NCBI GenBank assembly: GCA_030038955.1 | Contig: JASHQV010000469.1 | Span: 1-15,700 of the forward strand | DNA: 15,700 nt | Reading direction: 5' to 3' | Source of the DNA: Solirubrobacteraceae bacterium | GTDB lineage: Bacteria; Actinomycetota; Thermoleophilia; Solirubrobacterales; Solirubrobacteraceae | Shown: positions 6,377 to 12,769 of the stretch, piece after piece | Numbering within the stretch: position 1 is the stretch's first letter | Layout: the number at the start of each line of letters is the position of its first letter | Translations under genes and position numbers: made by a program | Notes under the pieces: model-generated | The model's database searches: none | Seen by the model: the letters and a program-made list of their open reading frames with translations, nothing else | Told to the model about the DNA's origin: nothing

Positions 6377-6395
6377 GAGCTCGCTGCTGGAGCTC
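6377..6395 (-). terminator. Short hairpin just after the 6396 stop codon (weak terminator candidate)
   Basis: GAGCTC (6377-6382) and GAGCTC (6390-6395) form a 6-bp stem around a 7-nt loop, starting immediately after the TGA of the minus-strand small gene and within the 100-bp convergent gap. There is no T-tract. The rest of 6296-6395 shows nothing else. Confidence 0.3.
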
Positions 6396-6725
6396 TCACG
6401 CGTCGAACTCCACAACCGAGTACGCATGATGACTGAGGATCTCCCGGACACCCGTCGACGCGCCACCGTCCGGCCGCCACCACACGACGAACGGCCGCTG
6501 CTGGCCCATGTCGAAGATCGCCAGCACGGTACCGCCGCGCAGCGGGTCCGGTGCCCCGACCTCGGTGACGCAATCAGTGCTCCCGCGCCGCGTCCACAGC
6601 TTCGCGATTCGCCGGCCGTTCGGCCAAGTTCCGAGCTCGAGCTCGAGCGCCGCTCGCATGTCGGCGTACGCGCATTCGGCGAGCTGGCAGTCCTCGCCGG
6701 TTCCAGGGATGAAGAACTTGCTCAC
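6396..6725 (-). CDS. Small hypothetical protein (109 aa)
   Basis: The frame starts at GTG 6725 (MSKFFIPGTGEDCQLAECAY...) and has coherent globular composition: an amphipathic helix CAYADMRAALELELG, basic strands NGRRIAKLWTRRG, then alternating strands GGTVLAIFDMGQQRPFVVWW and a C-terminal VREILSHHAYSVVEFDA. Three cysteines (13, 18, 52) are present; no signal or membrane segment is seen. No family is recognised. It starts 14 nt after the stop of the coiled-coil gene, with no clear Shine-Dalgarno, so it is probably translated from the same transcript. The function is unknown; co-occurrence with a coiled-coil partner is the only contextual clue. Confidence 0.65.
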   Translation of the reverse strand: MSKFFIPGTGEDCQLAECAYADMRAALELELGTWPNGRRIAKLWTRRGSTDCVTEVGAPDPLRGGTVLAIFDMGQQRPFVVWWRPDGGASTGVREILSHHAYSVVEFDA

Positions 6726-6739
6726 TGTACGATCAGAGA

Positions 6740-7027
6740 TCAGAGCCCGCGATCGCGGACGTCTTCCGCGATCGCTGCGCCCATCGCGCCGGGCTGGACC
6801 TGGGCTTGGAGATCTGCGATCAATTTGGCGTGCCGCTCCGATTCCCGGTGCACCGAGTCCTGCAGCCCCTCGAGCACCTGCTCGAGGTGCTCGACCCGTG
6901 CCTCTATCGCCTGGAGGCGACCCGCCTGCGGATCGGCCGCGCCGCTGCTCGGTCGATCGCGGGCTGCGACCGCACGACGGATCTGGCGGATCCGTGCGAT
7001 CAGTCCCTCGCTGTCACCTGTCATCAT
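6740..7027 (-). CDS. Small coiled-coil protein (95 aa), function unknown
   Basis: Starts ATGATG at 7027 (or 7024). The N-terminal segment GLIARIRQIRRAVAARDRP is a basic amphipathic helix. After a short linker, residues about 38-78 (LQAIEARVEHLEQVLEGLQD and onward to LIADLQAQV) show clear hydrophobic heptads, so the protein probably forms a coiled-coil oligomer. There is no signal peptide or membrane span. The C-terminus (AAIAEDVRDRGL) is short and charged. It is followed after 14 nt by the 109-aa gene and preceded by short overlapping minus-strand ORFs. No family assignment is possible by eye. Confidence 0.7.
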   Translation of the reverse strand: MMTGDSEGLIARIRQIRRAVAARDRPSSGAADPQAGRLQAIEARVEHLEQVLEGLQDSVHRESERHAKLIADLQAQVQPGAMGAAIAEDVRDRGL

Positions 7028-7081
7028 CGCTGCCGCAGCCGGCTCGGCCGAGCGGGACGGGGCGGGTAGCGGCGGCGCCCT

Positions 7082-7198
7082 TCATCGCACCTCGCCTTCG
7101 AGACGCACGCGGCGATGGCAACGCGAACGCGGTCGGCGTGCGCCTGCGTCGACCATCGCTCGCCGAGGGATGCCGTTGCTTGCAGGATCACTCGACAT
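7082..7198 (-). CDS. Possible 38-aa upstream ORF with a good ribosome site
   Basis: ATG at 7198 is preceded by GGAAGGAG with 5-6 nt spacing, one of the better ribosome sites in the window. The ORF reads MSSDPASNGIPRRAMVDAGA and continues Arg-rich to a TGA at 7082. The stop overlaps the ATG of a 23-codon ORF (7014-7085), which in turn overlaps the start of the coiled-coil gene (7027). No similarity is recognised. It may be a leader that couples translation, a degraded gene, or spurious. Confidence 0.3.
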   Translation of the reverse strand: MSSDPASNGIPRRAMVDAGARRPRSRCHRRVRLEGEVR

Positions 7199-7297
7199 CG
7201 GTCTCCTTCCTTCGCCGGCGCGGTCGGGCTGATCGGATCGAGCTTCGCTGCGTCGGCGCAAAGAACCTCACGGGCGACGACACCACCCGCATGTTCG

Positions 7298-7306
7298 ACA
7301 GTAGCA
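7298..7306 (-). promoter_or_regulatory. Possible extended -10 promoter upstream of the small minus-strand genes
   Basis: The minus strand reads TGCTACTGT, an extended -10 with the same TACTGT core as the leuA leader promoter. No convincing -35 is present. An ATG (7292) follows after 5 nt and opens a 34-codon basic ORF ending at 7188, overlapping the next ATG at 7198. This would give a transcript reading through the small ORFs into 7027. Confidence 0.3.
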
Positions 7307-7571
7307 CTCGGTCCCGCGATGCCGGCCGATTCGGACGCGGCCGTCCGACCCGCGATCCGGATTGCGCCACTCCCTGGCGGGGAGTAGCCTCGCTCACCGC
7401 GTTGATCCCGCGACCATGACTTCAGGATTGGGCTCGAGTGTCACCGACGCGCTCCCGCGCCGAGGCGAGGGGCCTGAGGCCAATGATCGACACCTTGCGG
7501 GCCAGCCGTCGAAACTGCTCCATGCGACTCAACGGACCCTCCGCCCGCCCCAGCTTCCCACTCGCGAGGTG
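7307..7571. other. Non-coding or weakly coding stretch before the small plus-strand gene
   Basis: No convincing gene is seen here. A candidate plus-strand promoter is TTGCGC (7362-7367), 17 nt, TAGCCT (7385-7390). A 6-bp hairpin, ACTCCC/GGGAGT (7369-7385), lies within its spacer. An in-frame ATG at 7416 could extend the following gene, but the added 52 residues look random. Together with 7028-7297 this is the least coding-dense part of the window. Confidence 0.4.
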
Positions 7572-7823
7572 ATGGGCTCGATCACCGAGATCACCCTGCT
7601 CGGCGGCGAGCGCCACCAGGTCGACGGAGATGTCAAAGCGGTCGAGCAGCTGATCCTCGACGCGGCACGGGGCTCGCTGATGCAGCTCGCGTGGCTGACC
7701 GACCTACAGACCGGAGAACCCCTGGGCGTCAACCCCGAGCACGTCATGACGCTCCGCGCTCTCACGGCGAATGGCCAGGCCACGACGTCCTCAGGCGCAG
7801 CCCGCCCTAACCGATCCGCGTAG
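7572..7823 (+). CDS. Small hypothetical protein (83 aa)
   Basis: From the ATG at 7572 (an in-frame GTG immediately precedes it; GAGG lies only 2-5 nt upstream) it reads MGSITEITLLGGERHQVDGD and onward, ending in a disordered tail (TANGQATTSSGAARPNRSA). The pattern is two strands (ITEITLLGGERHQVDG), a helix (DVKAVEQLILDAARGS), a strand (LMQLAWLTD) and a strand pair (GEPLGVNPEHVMTLRAL). That beta-beta-alpha-beta-beta layout resembles small actinobacterial DUF3107-like proteins in topology only. The coherent fold pattern supports a real gene; function is unknown. It is convergent with csp and separated from it by a hairpin. An upstream start at 7416 is possible but less likely. Confidence 0.6.
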   Translation: MGSITEITLLGGERHQVDGDVKAVEQLILDAARGSLMQLAWLTDLQTGEPLGVNPEHVMTLRALTANGQATTSSGAARPNRSA

Positions 7824-7850
7824 CGGGAGGACGCACGTTCGCCCTCCCGC
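7823..7850. terminator. Hairpin between convergent genes, probable bidirectional terminator
   Basis: A perfect 8-bp stem, GCGGGAGG (7823-7830) with CCTCCCGC (7843-7850), and a 12-nt loop. It begins at the last base of the small gene's stop codon and lies 16 nt from the csp stop. No T-tract is present on either strand. Confidence 0.55.
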
Positions 7851-7865
7851 CAGGGACGGTCGACT

Positions 7866-8069
7866 CTAGAGTGTCTGCACGTTCGCCGCCGCCGGGCCCT
7901 TGAGGCCCTGCTCGGCGTCGTAGCTGACCTTCGCGCCCTCGGACAGCGACTTGAAGCCGTCGCCTTGGATCGCGCTGTGGTGGACGAACAGATCCTTGCC
8001 GGAGTCGTCGGGCGTGATGAATCCGAAGCCCTTCTCGTCGCTGAACCACTTCACGGTACCTATTGCCAT
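7866..8069 (-). CDS. csp: Cold-shock protein (CspA family)
   Basis: 67 residues, the normal length of a single cold-shock domain, starting MAIGTVKWFSDEKGFGFITP. Both RNA-binding motifs are intact: RNP1 KGFGFI (13-18) and RNP2 DLFVHHS (26-32). The end is GLKGPAAANVQTL, typical of the family. It binds single-stranded RNA/DNA and acts as an RNA chaperone in the cytoplasm; whether it is cold-inducible cannot be told. The ATG at 8069 has GGAGGA 5 nt upstream. A candidate promoter lies near 8156-8185, giving a leader of about 75-80 nt, which in this family often carries temperature-responsive structure (known of the family, not shown here). It is monocistronic, convergent with the small plus-strand gene. 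Confidence 0.97.
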   Translation of the reverse strand: MAIGTVKWFSDEKGFGFITPDDSGKDLFVHHSAIQGDGFKSLSEGAKVSYDAEQGLKGPAAANVQTL

Positions 8070-8155
8070 TGTCTTCCTCCGGATATGTGCGCTGCGAGAC
8101 GCGGAGGGTGCAACGAGACAACGACAGCGAAAACGCGAGGCACGGCTTTGGTCGA

Positions 8156-8185
8156 AGCCTATGCTCGACCCGTACGGACGGTCTA
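8156..8185 (-). promoter_or_regulatory. Candidate csp promoter
   Basis: Minus-strand TAGACC (8180-8185) and TAGGCT (8156-8161) with 18-nt spacing; each matches 4 of 6 consensus positions. The start would be near 8150, leaving a leader of about 80 nt before the csp ATG. Confidence 0.3.
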
Positions 8186-8210
8186 GCCTAGCGAGCCACA
8201 GCGGGGCGGC

Positions 8211-8240
8211 CTGGTGGCGGTGGGACTGGTGGCGGTGGGT
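8211..8240. repeat. Two tandem 15-bp repeats downstream of serA
   Basis: CTGGTGGCGGTGGG(A/T) occurs twice head to tail at 8211-8225 and 8226-8240, between the serA stop and the csp promoter region. No clear terminator hairpin is visible here. Confidence 0.6.
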
Positions 8241-8282
8241 CGTGGCGCCCGCAGCGCGCGCGAGGGGTACGCGCCCGTCGCG

Positions 8283-9938
8283 CTACAGCGACACGGTCCG
8301 CCCGGCGACGAACCCCTCACTCGAGGCGATCCGCTCGACCAGCTCCTGCGGCACCGGCGCGTCGGTGGTGATCGCCATCACCGCCAGCGGCTCGCCGTCC
8401 TGCTCGCCTTCCTCGGGCTGACGGCCGACCGCCGCCGAGACGATGTTGACGCCGTGCTCCCCGAACACCGTCCCGACCCGCCCGATCATCCCGGGAACGT
8501 CCCGGTACCGGAACACCGTCAGGTGCTCGCCCAGCTGCAGGTCGAAGCGCTGCCCCCACACCTCCAGCAGGTGCGGCCGGAAGCGCCGGCCGAAAAGCGT
8601 GCCGACGACCCGCACCGAGTCGCCGCCTCCCAGCACCGTCACCCTGACCAGGTCGGCATAGTCCCTGACGCTGGTCTGCTTGACCTCGCGCACATCGATC
8701 CCGCGCTCCTCGGCGATCGCCGGGGCGTTGACCTCATTGACGTCCTCCTCGGTGTGTCCGCGCAGCGCTCCGAGCAGCACCTGGATCGCCAGCAGCCGCG
8801 TGTCACGCTCAGCGATTCGCCCCCGGAACTCCACCTGGACGCGGTCGATCGAGGAGCCCGCGGCAAGCTCCACCGCGATCCTCCCGAGCGACCGGCACAG
8901 CCCGAAGAACGGACCCAGCAGCTCCATGTCCTCGGCCGAGATCGCCGGCACGTTGACCGCGCTCGTGACGACACCGCCGGTCAGCGCCGCCACCACCTGC
9001 TCGGCGGCCTGGTATCCGGCCCGGTCGGTGGCCTCCGCGGTCGAGGCCCCCAGGTGCGGGGTGACGACCACGTTTGGATAGGCGAACAGCGGATGCTCGG
9101 TGATCGGCTCCGAACGGAACACGTCGAGCGCGGCGCCGGCCACCTTGCCGCTGTCGAGCGCGGCCTGCAGGTCCTCGTCGACGACCAGCGGTCCGCGGGC
9201 AACGTTCAGCACCCGCACCCCGTCTTTGCACTTGGCGAGCGCCTCGGCGTCCAGCCACCCCTCGGTCTCGGGAGTCCGCGGCAGATGCAGCGTCAGGAAG
9301 TCGGCGACCGCATACACGTCGTCGGAGGATTCGGCCTTGTCGACGCCCAGCTCGCGATAGCGCTCGGCGCCCACGTACGGGTCGAACGCGATCACCTGCA
9401 TCCCGAACGCCCGCGCCCGCTGCGCGACCAGCTGCCCGACCCGCCCGAACCCCAGGATCCCCAAGGTCTTCTCGTACAGCTCGACTCCCGAGAACTTGGA
9501 GCGCTCCCACTTGCCCGAGGTCAGCGAAGCGTGCGCTTGAGGCACGTTGCGGGCCAGTGCCAGCAGCATCGCCATCGTGTGCTCGGCGGCGGTGATCACG
9601 TTCGACTGCGGCGCGTTGGCGACGACGATCCCGCGCTTGGTCGCCGCCGGCACGTCGACGTTGTCGACGCCGACGCCCGCGCGACCGACCGCCCGCAGGT
9701 TGGTGGCCGCGTCGATCAGGTCGGCGTCGAGCTTCGTGCCCGAGCGGATCAGGATGCCGCTGAACTCGCCGAGCCGCTGCGCCAGCTGCTCCCGGTCCCA
9801 ATCGAATCCCAGCTCGACGTCGAAGTGATCCCGGAGCAGCTCGAGCCCCGACTGCCCGATCTTCTCGGCGACCAGCACGCGCGCCCTGCCCGGCCCGCCG
9901 TTGCCGGCGTGCATCGACGTGTCAGTGGCAGCGCTCAC
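8283..9938 (-). CDS. serA: D-3-phosphoglycerate dehydrogenase SerA (long form with ASB and ACT domains)
   Basis: Oxidises 3-phosphoglycerate to 3-phosphohydroxypyruvate with NAD+, the first step of serine synthesis. 551 residues. The NAD-binding motif is ILGFGRVGQL (GxGxxG at 163-168). The catalytic triad is Arg248 (LNVARGPLV), Glu277 (VFRSEP) and His295 (TPHLGAST). Residues about 330-465 form the allosteric substrate-binding (ASB) domain and about 473-551 an ACT domain (LTVFRYRDVPGMIGRVGTVF), so this is the long, serine-regulatable type found in actinobacteria. The GTG start at 9938 overlaps the serC TGA in a GTGA, the usual sign of translational coupling; Met9 (9914) is an alternative. The frame stays open upstream through serC, but that part is antisense-type noise. 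SerC supplies the next enzyme of the pathway. Confidence 0.96.
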   Translation of the reverse strand: MSAATDTSMHAGNGGPGRARVLVAEKIGQSGLELLRDHFDVELGFDWDREQLAQRLGEFSGILIRSGTKLDADLIDAATNLRAVGRAGVGVDNVDVPAATKRGIVVANAPQSNVITAAEHTMAMLLALARNVPQAHASLTSGKWERSKFSGVELYEKTLGILGFGRVGQLVAQRARAFGMQVIAFDPYVGAERYRELGVDKAESSDDVYAVADFLTLHLPRTPETEGWLDAEALAKCKDGVRVLNVARGPLVVDEDLQAALDSGKVAGAALDVFRSEPITEHPLFAYPNVVVTPHLGASTAEATDRAGYQAAEQVVAALTGGVVTSAVNVPAISAEDMELLGPFFGLCRSLGRIAVELAAGSSIDRVQVEFRGRIAERDTRLLAIQVLLGALRGHTEEDVNEVNAPAIAEERGIDVREVKQTSVRDYADLVRVTVLGGGDSVRVVGTLFGRRFRPHLLEVWGQRFDLQLGEHLTVFRYRDVPGMIGRVGTVFGEHGVNIVSAAVGRQPEEGEQDGEPLAVMAITTDAPVPQELVERIASSEGFVAGRTVSL

Positions 9939-11095
9939 CGCTGCTGCTCCAGCACCCAGTCGACGCACGCGGTCAGCGCCCGTACGTCGGATGGCGGCGT
10001 TGCCGGGAACATCGCCACGCGCAGCTGGTTGCGGCCGAGCTTGCGGTACGGCTCGACGTCGACGATGCCGTTCCCCCTCAGCGTCGCAGCCAGCTGCGCG
10101 GCGTCGACCGACTCGTCGAAGTCGATCGTGCCGACGACCAGCGAGCGCTTGCTCGGGTCGCGCACGAACGGCGTCGCCAGCTCGTGCTGCTCGGCCCAGC
10201 CGTACAGCGTGCCGGAGGACTCGCGGGTGCGTGCGATCATCGCCTCGCGCCCGCCAAGGTCGAGCATCCACTCGACCTGGTCGGCCAGCAGGAACAGGGT
10301 GGCAACTGCGGGTGTGTTGTACGTCTGCTGCTTGGCGGAGTTGTCGAGCGCGACGGTCAGCGACAGGAACTCCGGAATCCAGCGGTCGGGACCGACGCTC
10401 GGTCGCCGCTCGGCGATCTCCCGGATCCGCTCGAGCGCCGCCGGGCTGAGCAGCGCCAGCCACAGCCCGCCGTCCGACGCGAACCCCTTCTGCGGCGCGA
10501 AGTAGTAGGCGTCGGCGTTGCGGACGTCGACCGGCAGCCCACCCGCGCCCGAGGTGGCGTCGATCAGCACCAGCGTGTCCTCTGCGAGCGCGGACGGACG
10601 GGCGACCGGCACCATCACGCCGGTCGAGGTCTCGTTGTGAGCCCACGCGATCACGTCCACCGGCGCCTGCGCTGGTCCCGGTACCCGCGTGGGATCGGGG
10701 GCGTCGCCTGGGTCCGCCTCGAGCACGATCGGGTCGGCCAGGAACGGCGCCTCGCGCGTGCAGGCGGCGAACTTGGCGGAGAACTCGCCGTAGCAGAGGT
10801 GCAGCGCCCGCTCACGCACGAGCCCGCACGTGGCCGCATCCCAGAAGGCGGTGGTGCCGCCGTTGCCGAGCGTCACCGCGTAGTCGTCGGGCAGCGAGAA
10901 CAGCTCGCGCAAGCCGCTTTGGATCCGCGCGACCAGCTGCTTGACGGGCTGCTGGCGGTGCGAGGTCCCGACCACGGCGGCGCCCTCAGCGGCGAGCCGC
11001 GCGAGCTGCTCAGGACGCACCCGCGAGGGGCCGGAGCCGAAGCGGCCGTCGGCGGGCTTCAACTGTTCTGGTATCTGCAGGAGGGTCTGTGGCAC
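9935..11095 (-). CDS. serC: Phosphoserine aminotransferase SerC
   Basis: Converts 3-phosphohydroxypyruvate and glutamate to O-phosphoserine and 2-oxoglutarate using PLP. 386 residues, starting from a GTG with GAGGAG 5 nt upstream. Visible features of the actinobacterial class-V aminotransferase form: FGSGPSRVRPEQL (19-31), GTSHRQQPVK (43-52), GNGGTTAFWD (77-86), WAHNETSTG (151-159), LIDATSGAGG (177-186; Asp179 contacts the PLP ring) and YYFAPQKGFASDGG (197-210) with the Schiff-base Lys203. The N-terminus PADGRFGSGPS is typical. It overlaps serA by 4 nt. A weak promoter, CTGACG (11229-11234), 15 nt, TACATT (11208-11213) on the minus strand, lies upstream and runs into a 29-bp repeat array, so serC-serA may have its own transcript. 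Confidence 0.95.
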   Translation of the reverse strand: MPQTLLQIPEQLKPADGRFGSGPSRVRPEQLARLAAEGAAVVGTSHRQQPVKQLVARIQSGLRELFSLPDDYAVTLGNGGTTAFWDAATCGLVRERALHLCYGEFSAKFAACTREAPFLADPIVLEADPGDAPDPTRVPGPAQAPVDVIAWAHNETSTGVMVPVARPSALAEDTLVLIDATSGAGGLPVDVRNADAYYFAPQKGFASDGGLWLALLSPAALERIREIAERRPSVGPDRWIPEFLSLTVALDNSAKQQTYNTPAVATLFLLADQVEWMLDLGGREAMIARTRESSGTLYGWAEQHELATPFVRDPSKRSLVVGTIDFDESVDAAQLAATLRGNGIVDVEPYRKLGRNQLRVAMFPATPPSDVRALTACVDWVLEQQR

Positions 11096-11221
11096 GCGGG
11101 CTCCTCGGGTGGGGAAACTGGCTGCCCAGGCGCGCGGCGAAGCTCACTCCCGTCGCTTCCCGGTGGTCAGTCCCACCTTTTCGCGCCAGTCACGACGGGC
11201 ACACGGGAATGTACCGGACAG

Positions 11222-11303
11222 CGCGGCGCGTCAGCGCGCAATCCGGACGCCACGGCACGTCACCGCGGGATCAGGACGCCGCGGCGCGTCAGCGCGCGAG
11301 CGA
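11222..11303. repeat. 29-bp tandem repeat (2.7 copies) between the R2lox-like gene and serC
   Basis: Units are 11222-11250, 11251-11279 and 11280 to about 11303. They share CGCGGCGCGTCAGCGCGC (units 1 and 3) and GGACGC at the unit end; unit 2 is more divergent. The array starts 8 nt after the stop of the upstream gene and contains the -35 of the candidate serC promoter. There are no unique spacers, so it is not a CRISPR array. Confidence 0.8.
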
Positions 11304-11310
11304 GCTGTAG

Positions 11311-12558
11311 CTAACCGAACAGCTTTGGCGCGCGCACGAGCATCCGCAGCTTGCCGGTGGGGCGGATCCTGCCGGTGAGCGTCGCTCGCCACGGCTCCGT
11401 CCGCCCTGAGGTGAGATCGAGCCAGTCGGCGAAGCGGCAGTGGAACGTCAGGTCCGGGTGCTCGACGCGCCCCGGCTCGGCCTGGGCGCTGGCGCGATCG
11501 ATCCGCACGTGCCACGGCTCGGCGTCGCGGAAGTCCCACTGGATCGTCGTGCCGGGGGCGACCGAGGCGTCAATCTGGCGGACGAGCCCGTCGAACAGGA
11601 TCTGGGTCACCTCGGGATCCGATTTGACCGGGCCGTTCGGCGCCCCTAGGTAGCCGGCCCGGAGCATCGCCAGGCCGCGCCGCGCACGCTCCTCCGGCGG
11701 CAGGTCGAACGGCATCCCCACGCGCATCGTCTCGGGCTCGAGCCCGGCGGCCCGGAACCGCGCCTCCATCGACTCGGCGCCGTACGTGTAGATCTGCTCG
11801 AGCGTGAACCCGAACGCCGACACGTACCGCTCGTCCCAGTCCGGCGGCACGAACACCGCCGCGGTGAACGGGAAGACCTCCCGCAGGAGCTCCTCGATCG
11901 CGGTCCGGCACTCGGGGTCCTGGCGCACCAGGTCGGCGATCAGCTTGACGCCGAAGGCGATGTGACGCTGCTCGTCCTTGGAGACGTTGTGCATGCCCTT
12001 GCGGAACCCAGGCAGCAGGCCACGCTTGCTCAGCGACTCCTCGATCAGGTGCTGGCCCGGCTGCGCGAGCACCGCCTCGACGATCAGGTGGTACAGCGTG
12101 ATCGCCTGCGCGAGCTTCGGCAGCGAGCGGTCCTTGCGCAGCTCGTCGGCCATCCGGTCGAGCCGCAGGAACACCTGCCTGAAGCCCCAGCTCAGCTCGG
12201 GGCGGGTGGCGTCAAGCGCGGAGCCCGTGTCGCCGCCGATGCCGACGACCTCGCGCATGAACCGCGCGAACAGCACCGCGTGGCGCGCCTCGTCGACCTG
12301 CTGGGTGGCGAGGAAGTACTTCTGCTCCTCCCTCGGCGCGGCGTCGATGTACGGCGACAGGTTGTCGGCAACCGAGTCCTCGCCGTGGAAGAACATCGAG
12401 TAGGTCCACAGCGCGCCCTTGCGCTGGATCTCGCTGAACGTGTCCCGCCACTGCTCGCGATCGACGCTCAGGTCTAGCTCCGTGGCCGACCAGTTGCCGT
12501 GCTCCCAGCGGGAGTAGAGATCCTCATAGGTGACCTGGTCAACGGCGAGCGTAGCCAT
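11311..12558 (-). CDS. R2-like ligand-binding oxidase fused to a C-terminal SCP2 sterol-carrier domain
   Basis: 415 residues. The N-terminal ferritin-like part has the full diiron ligand set: Glu60 (FFHGED), Glu90-x-x-His93 (VDEARH), Glu161 (LYHLIVEAV) and Glu196-x-x-His199 (KDEQRH). The distance Glu161 to Glu196 (35) equals that in R2lox proteins. Val63 (Glu60+3) and Tyr156 (Glu161-5) fall exactly where R2lox forms its Val-Tyr ether crosslink (Val71/Tyr162 in the M. tuberculosis protein), so it is probably a Mn/Fe R2lox, which binds a long-chain fatty acid, and not ribonucleotide reductase NrdB. Residues about 321-415 form an SCP2 lipid-binding domain (TTIQWDFRDAEPWHVRI, ADWLDLTSGRTEPWRATLTG, KLFG). 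R2lox is usually about 300-315 residues, so the fusion adds about 100. No Shine-Dalgarno is evident at the ATG. It lies between ilvC and serC. Confidence 0.85.
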   Translation of the reverse strand: MATLAVDQVTYEDLYSRWEHGNWSATELDLSVDREQWRDTFSEIQRKGALWTYSMFFHGEDSVADNLSPYIDAAPREEQKYFLATQQVDEARHAVLFARFMREVVGIGGDTGSALDATRPELSWGFRQVFLRLDRMADELRKDRSLPKLAQAITLYHLIVEAVLAQPGQHLIEESLSKRGLLPGFRKGMHNVSKDEQRHIAFGVKLIADLVRQDPECRTAIEELLREVFPFTAAVFVPPDWDERYVSAFGFTLEQIYTYGAESMEARFRAAGLEPETMRVGMPFDLPPEERARRGLAMLRAGYLGAPNGPVKSDPEVTQILFDGLVRQIDASVAPGTTIQWDFRDAEPWHVRIDRASAQAEPGRVEHPDLTFHCRFADWLDLTSGRTEPWRATLTGRIRPTGKLRMLVRAPKLFG

Positions 12559-12563
12559 GCAGA

Positions 12564-12769
12564 TTAGCGCCTGGGCCTCACTCGCTTTAGGGCCGATCCC
12601 AGCTGGGCGTGCGACCGGGGCGGTTCAGCGCCAAGCTGGGCGCCACCCGGGGTCGTGGCAGGCAGTGAGCCACCTGCAAGACGGCGGGCGGCGAGCCAGC
12701 GCCGGACCTGGGGCGCATGCAGGCGTGCGATCCAAGTGGGACATGCCCTTAGCGCCTCGGCTTCACTCG
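12564..12769. repeat. 21-bp direct repeat bracketing the ilvC / R2lox-like spacer
   Basis: 12564-12584 and 12749-12769 match at 19 of 21 positions (TTAGCGCCT, G/C, GGC, C/T, TCACTCG). The right copy contains the last codons and stop of ilvC; the left copy ends 5 nt before the ATG of the R2lox-like gene. It suggests that the end of ilvC was duplicated across the 180-bp spacer. No gene is seen in the spacer. Confidence 0.75.

Noticed and set aside
7416..7571. Extended N-terminus of the 7572 gene
   Set aside because: The added residues look like random high-GC translation and have no ribosome site; left only as an alternative start.
7422..7616. 64-codon minus-strand ORF near the small plus-strand gene
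   Set aside because: It has no ribosome site and no domain pattern, and it overlaps the better-supported plus-strand gene.
8214..10505. 763-codon plus-strand open frame opposite serA/serC
   Set aside because: It covers two unmistakable genes on the other strand and shows no domain-like pattern. The open frame follows from codon bias.
9939..10646. N-terminal extension of SerA through the serC region
   Set aside because: The frame is open, but SerC is clearly encoded in the other minus-strand frame and the GTGA overlap at 9935-9938 marks the natural serA start.
11311..12558. Ribonucleotide reductase beta subunit (NrdB)
   Set aside because: The second helix pair has Glu-x-x-His spacing and the Val/Tyr pair of R2lox, an SCP2 domain is attached, and no NrdA is nearby.
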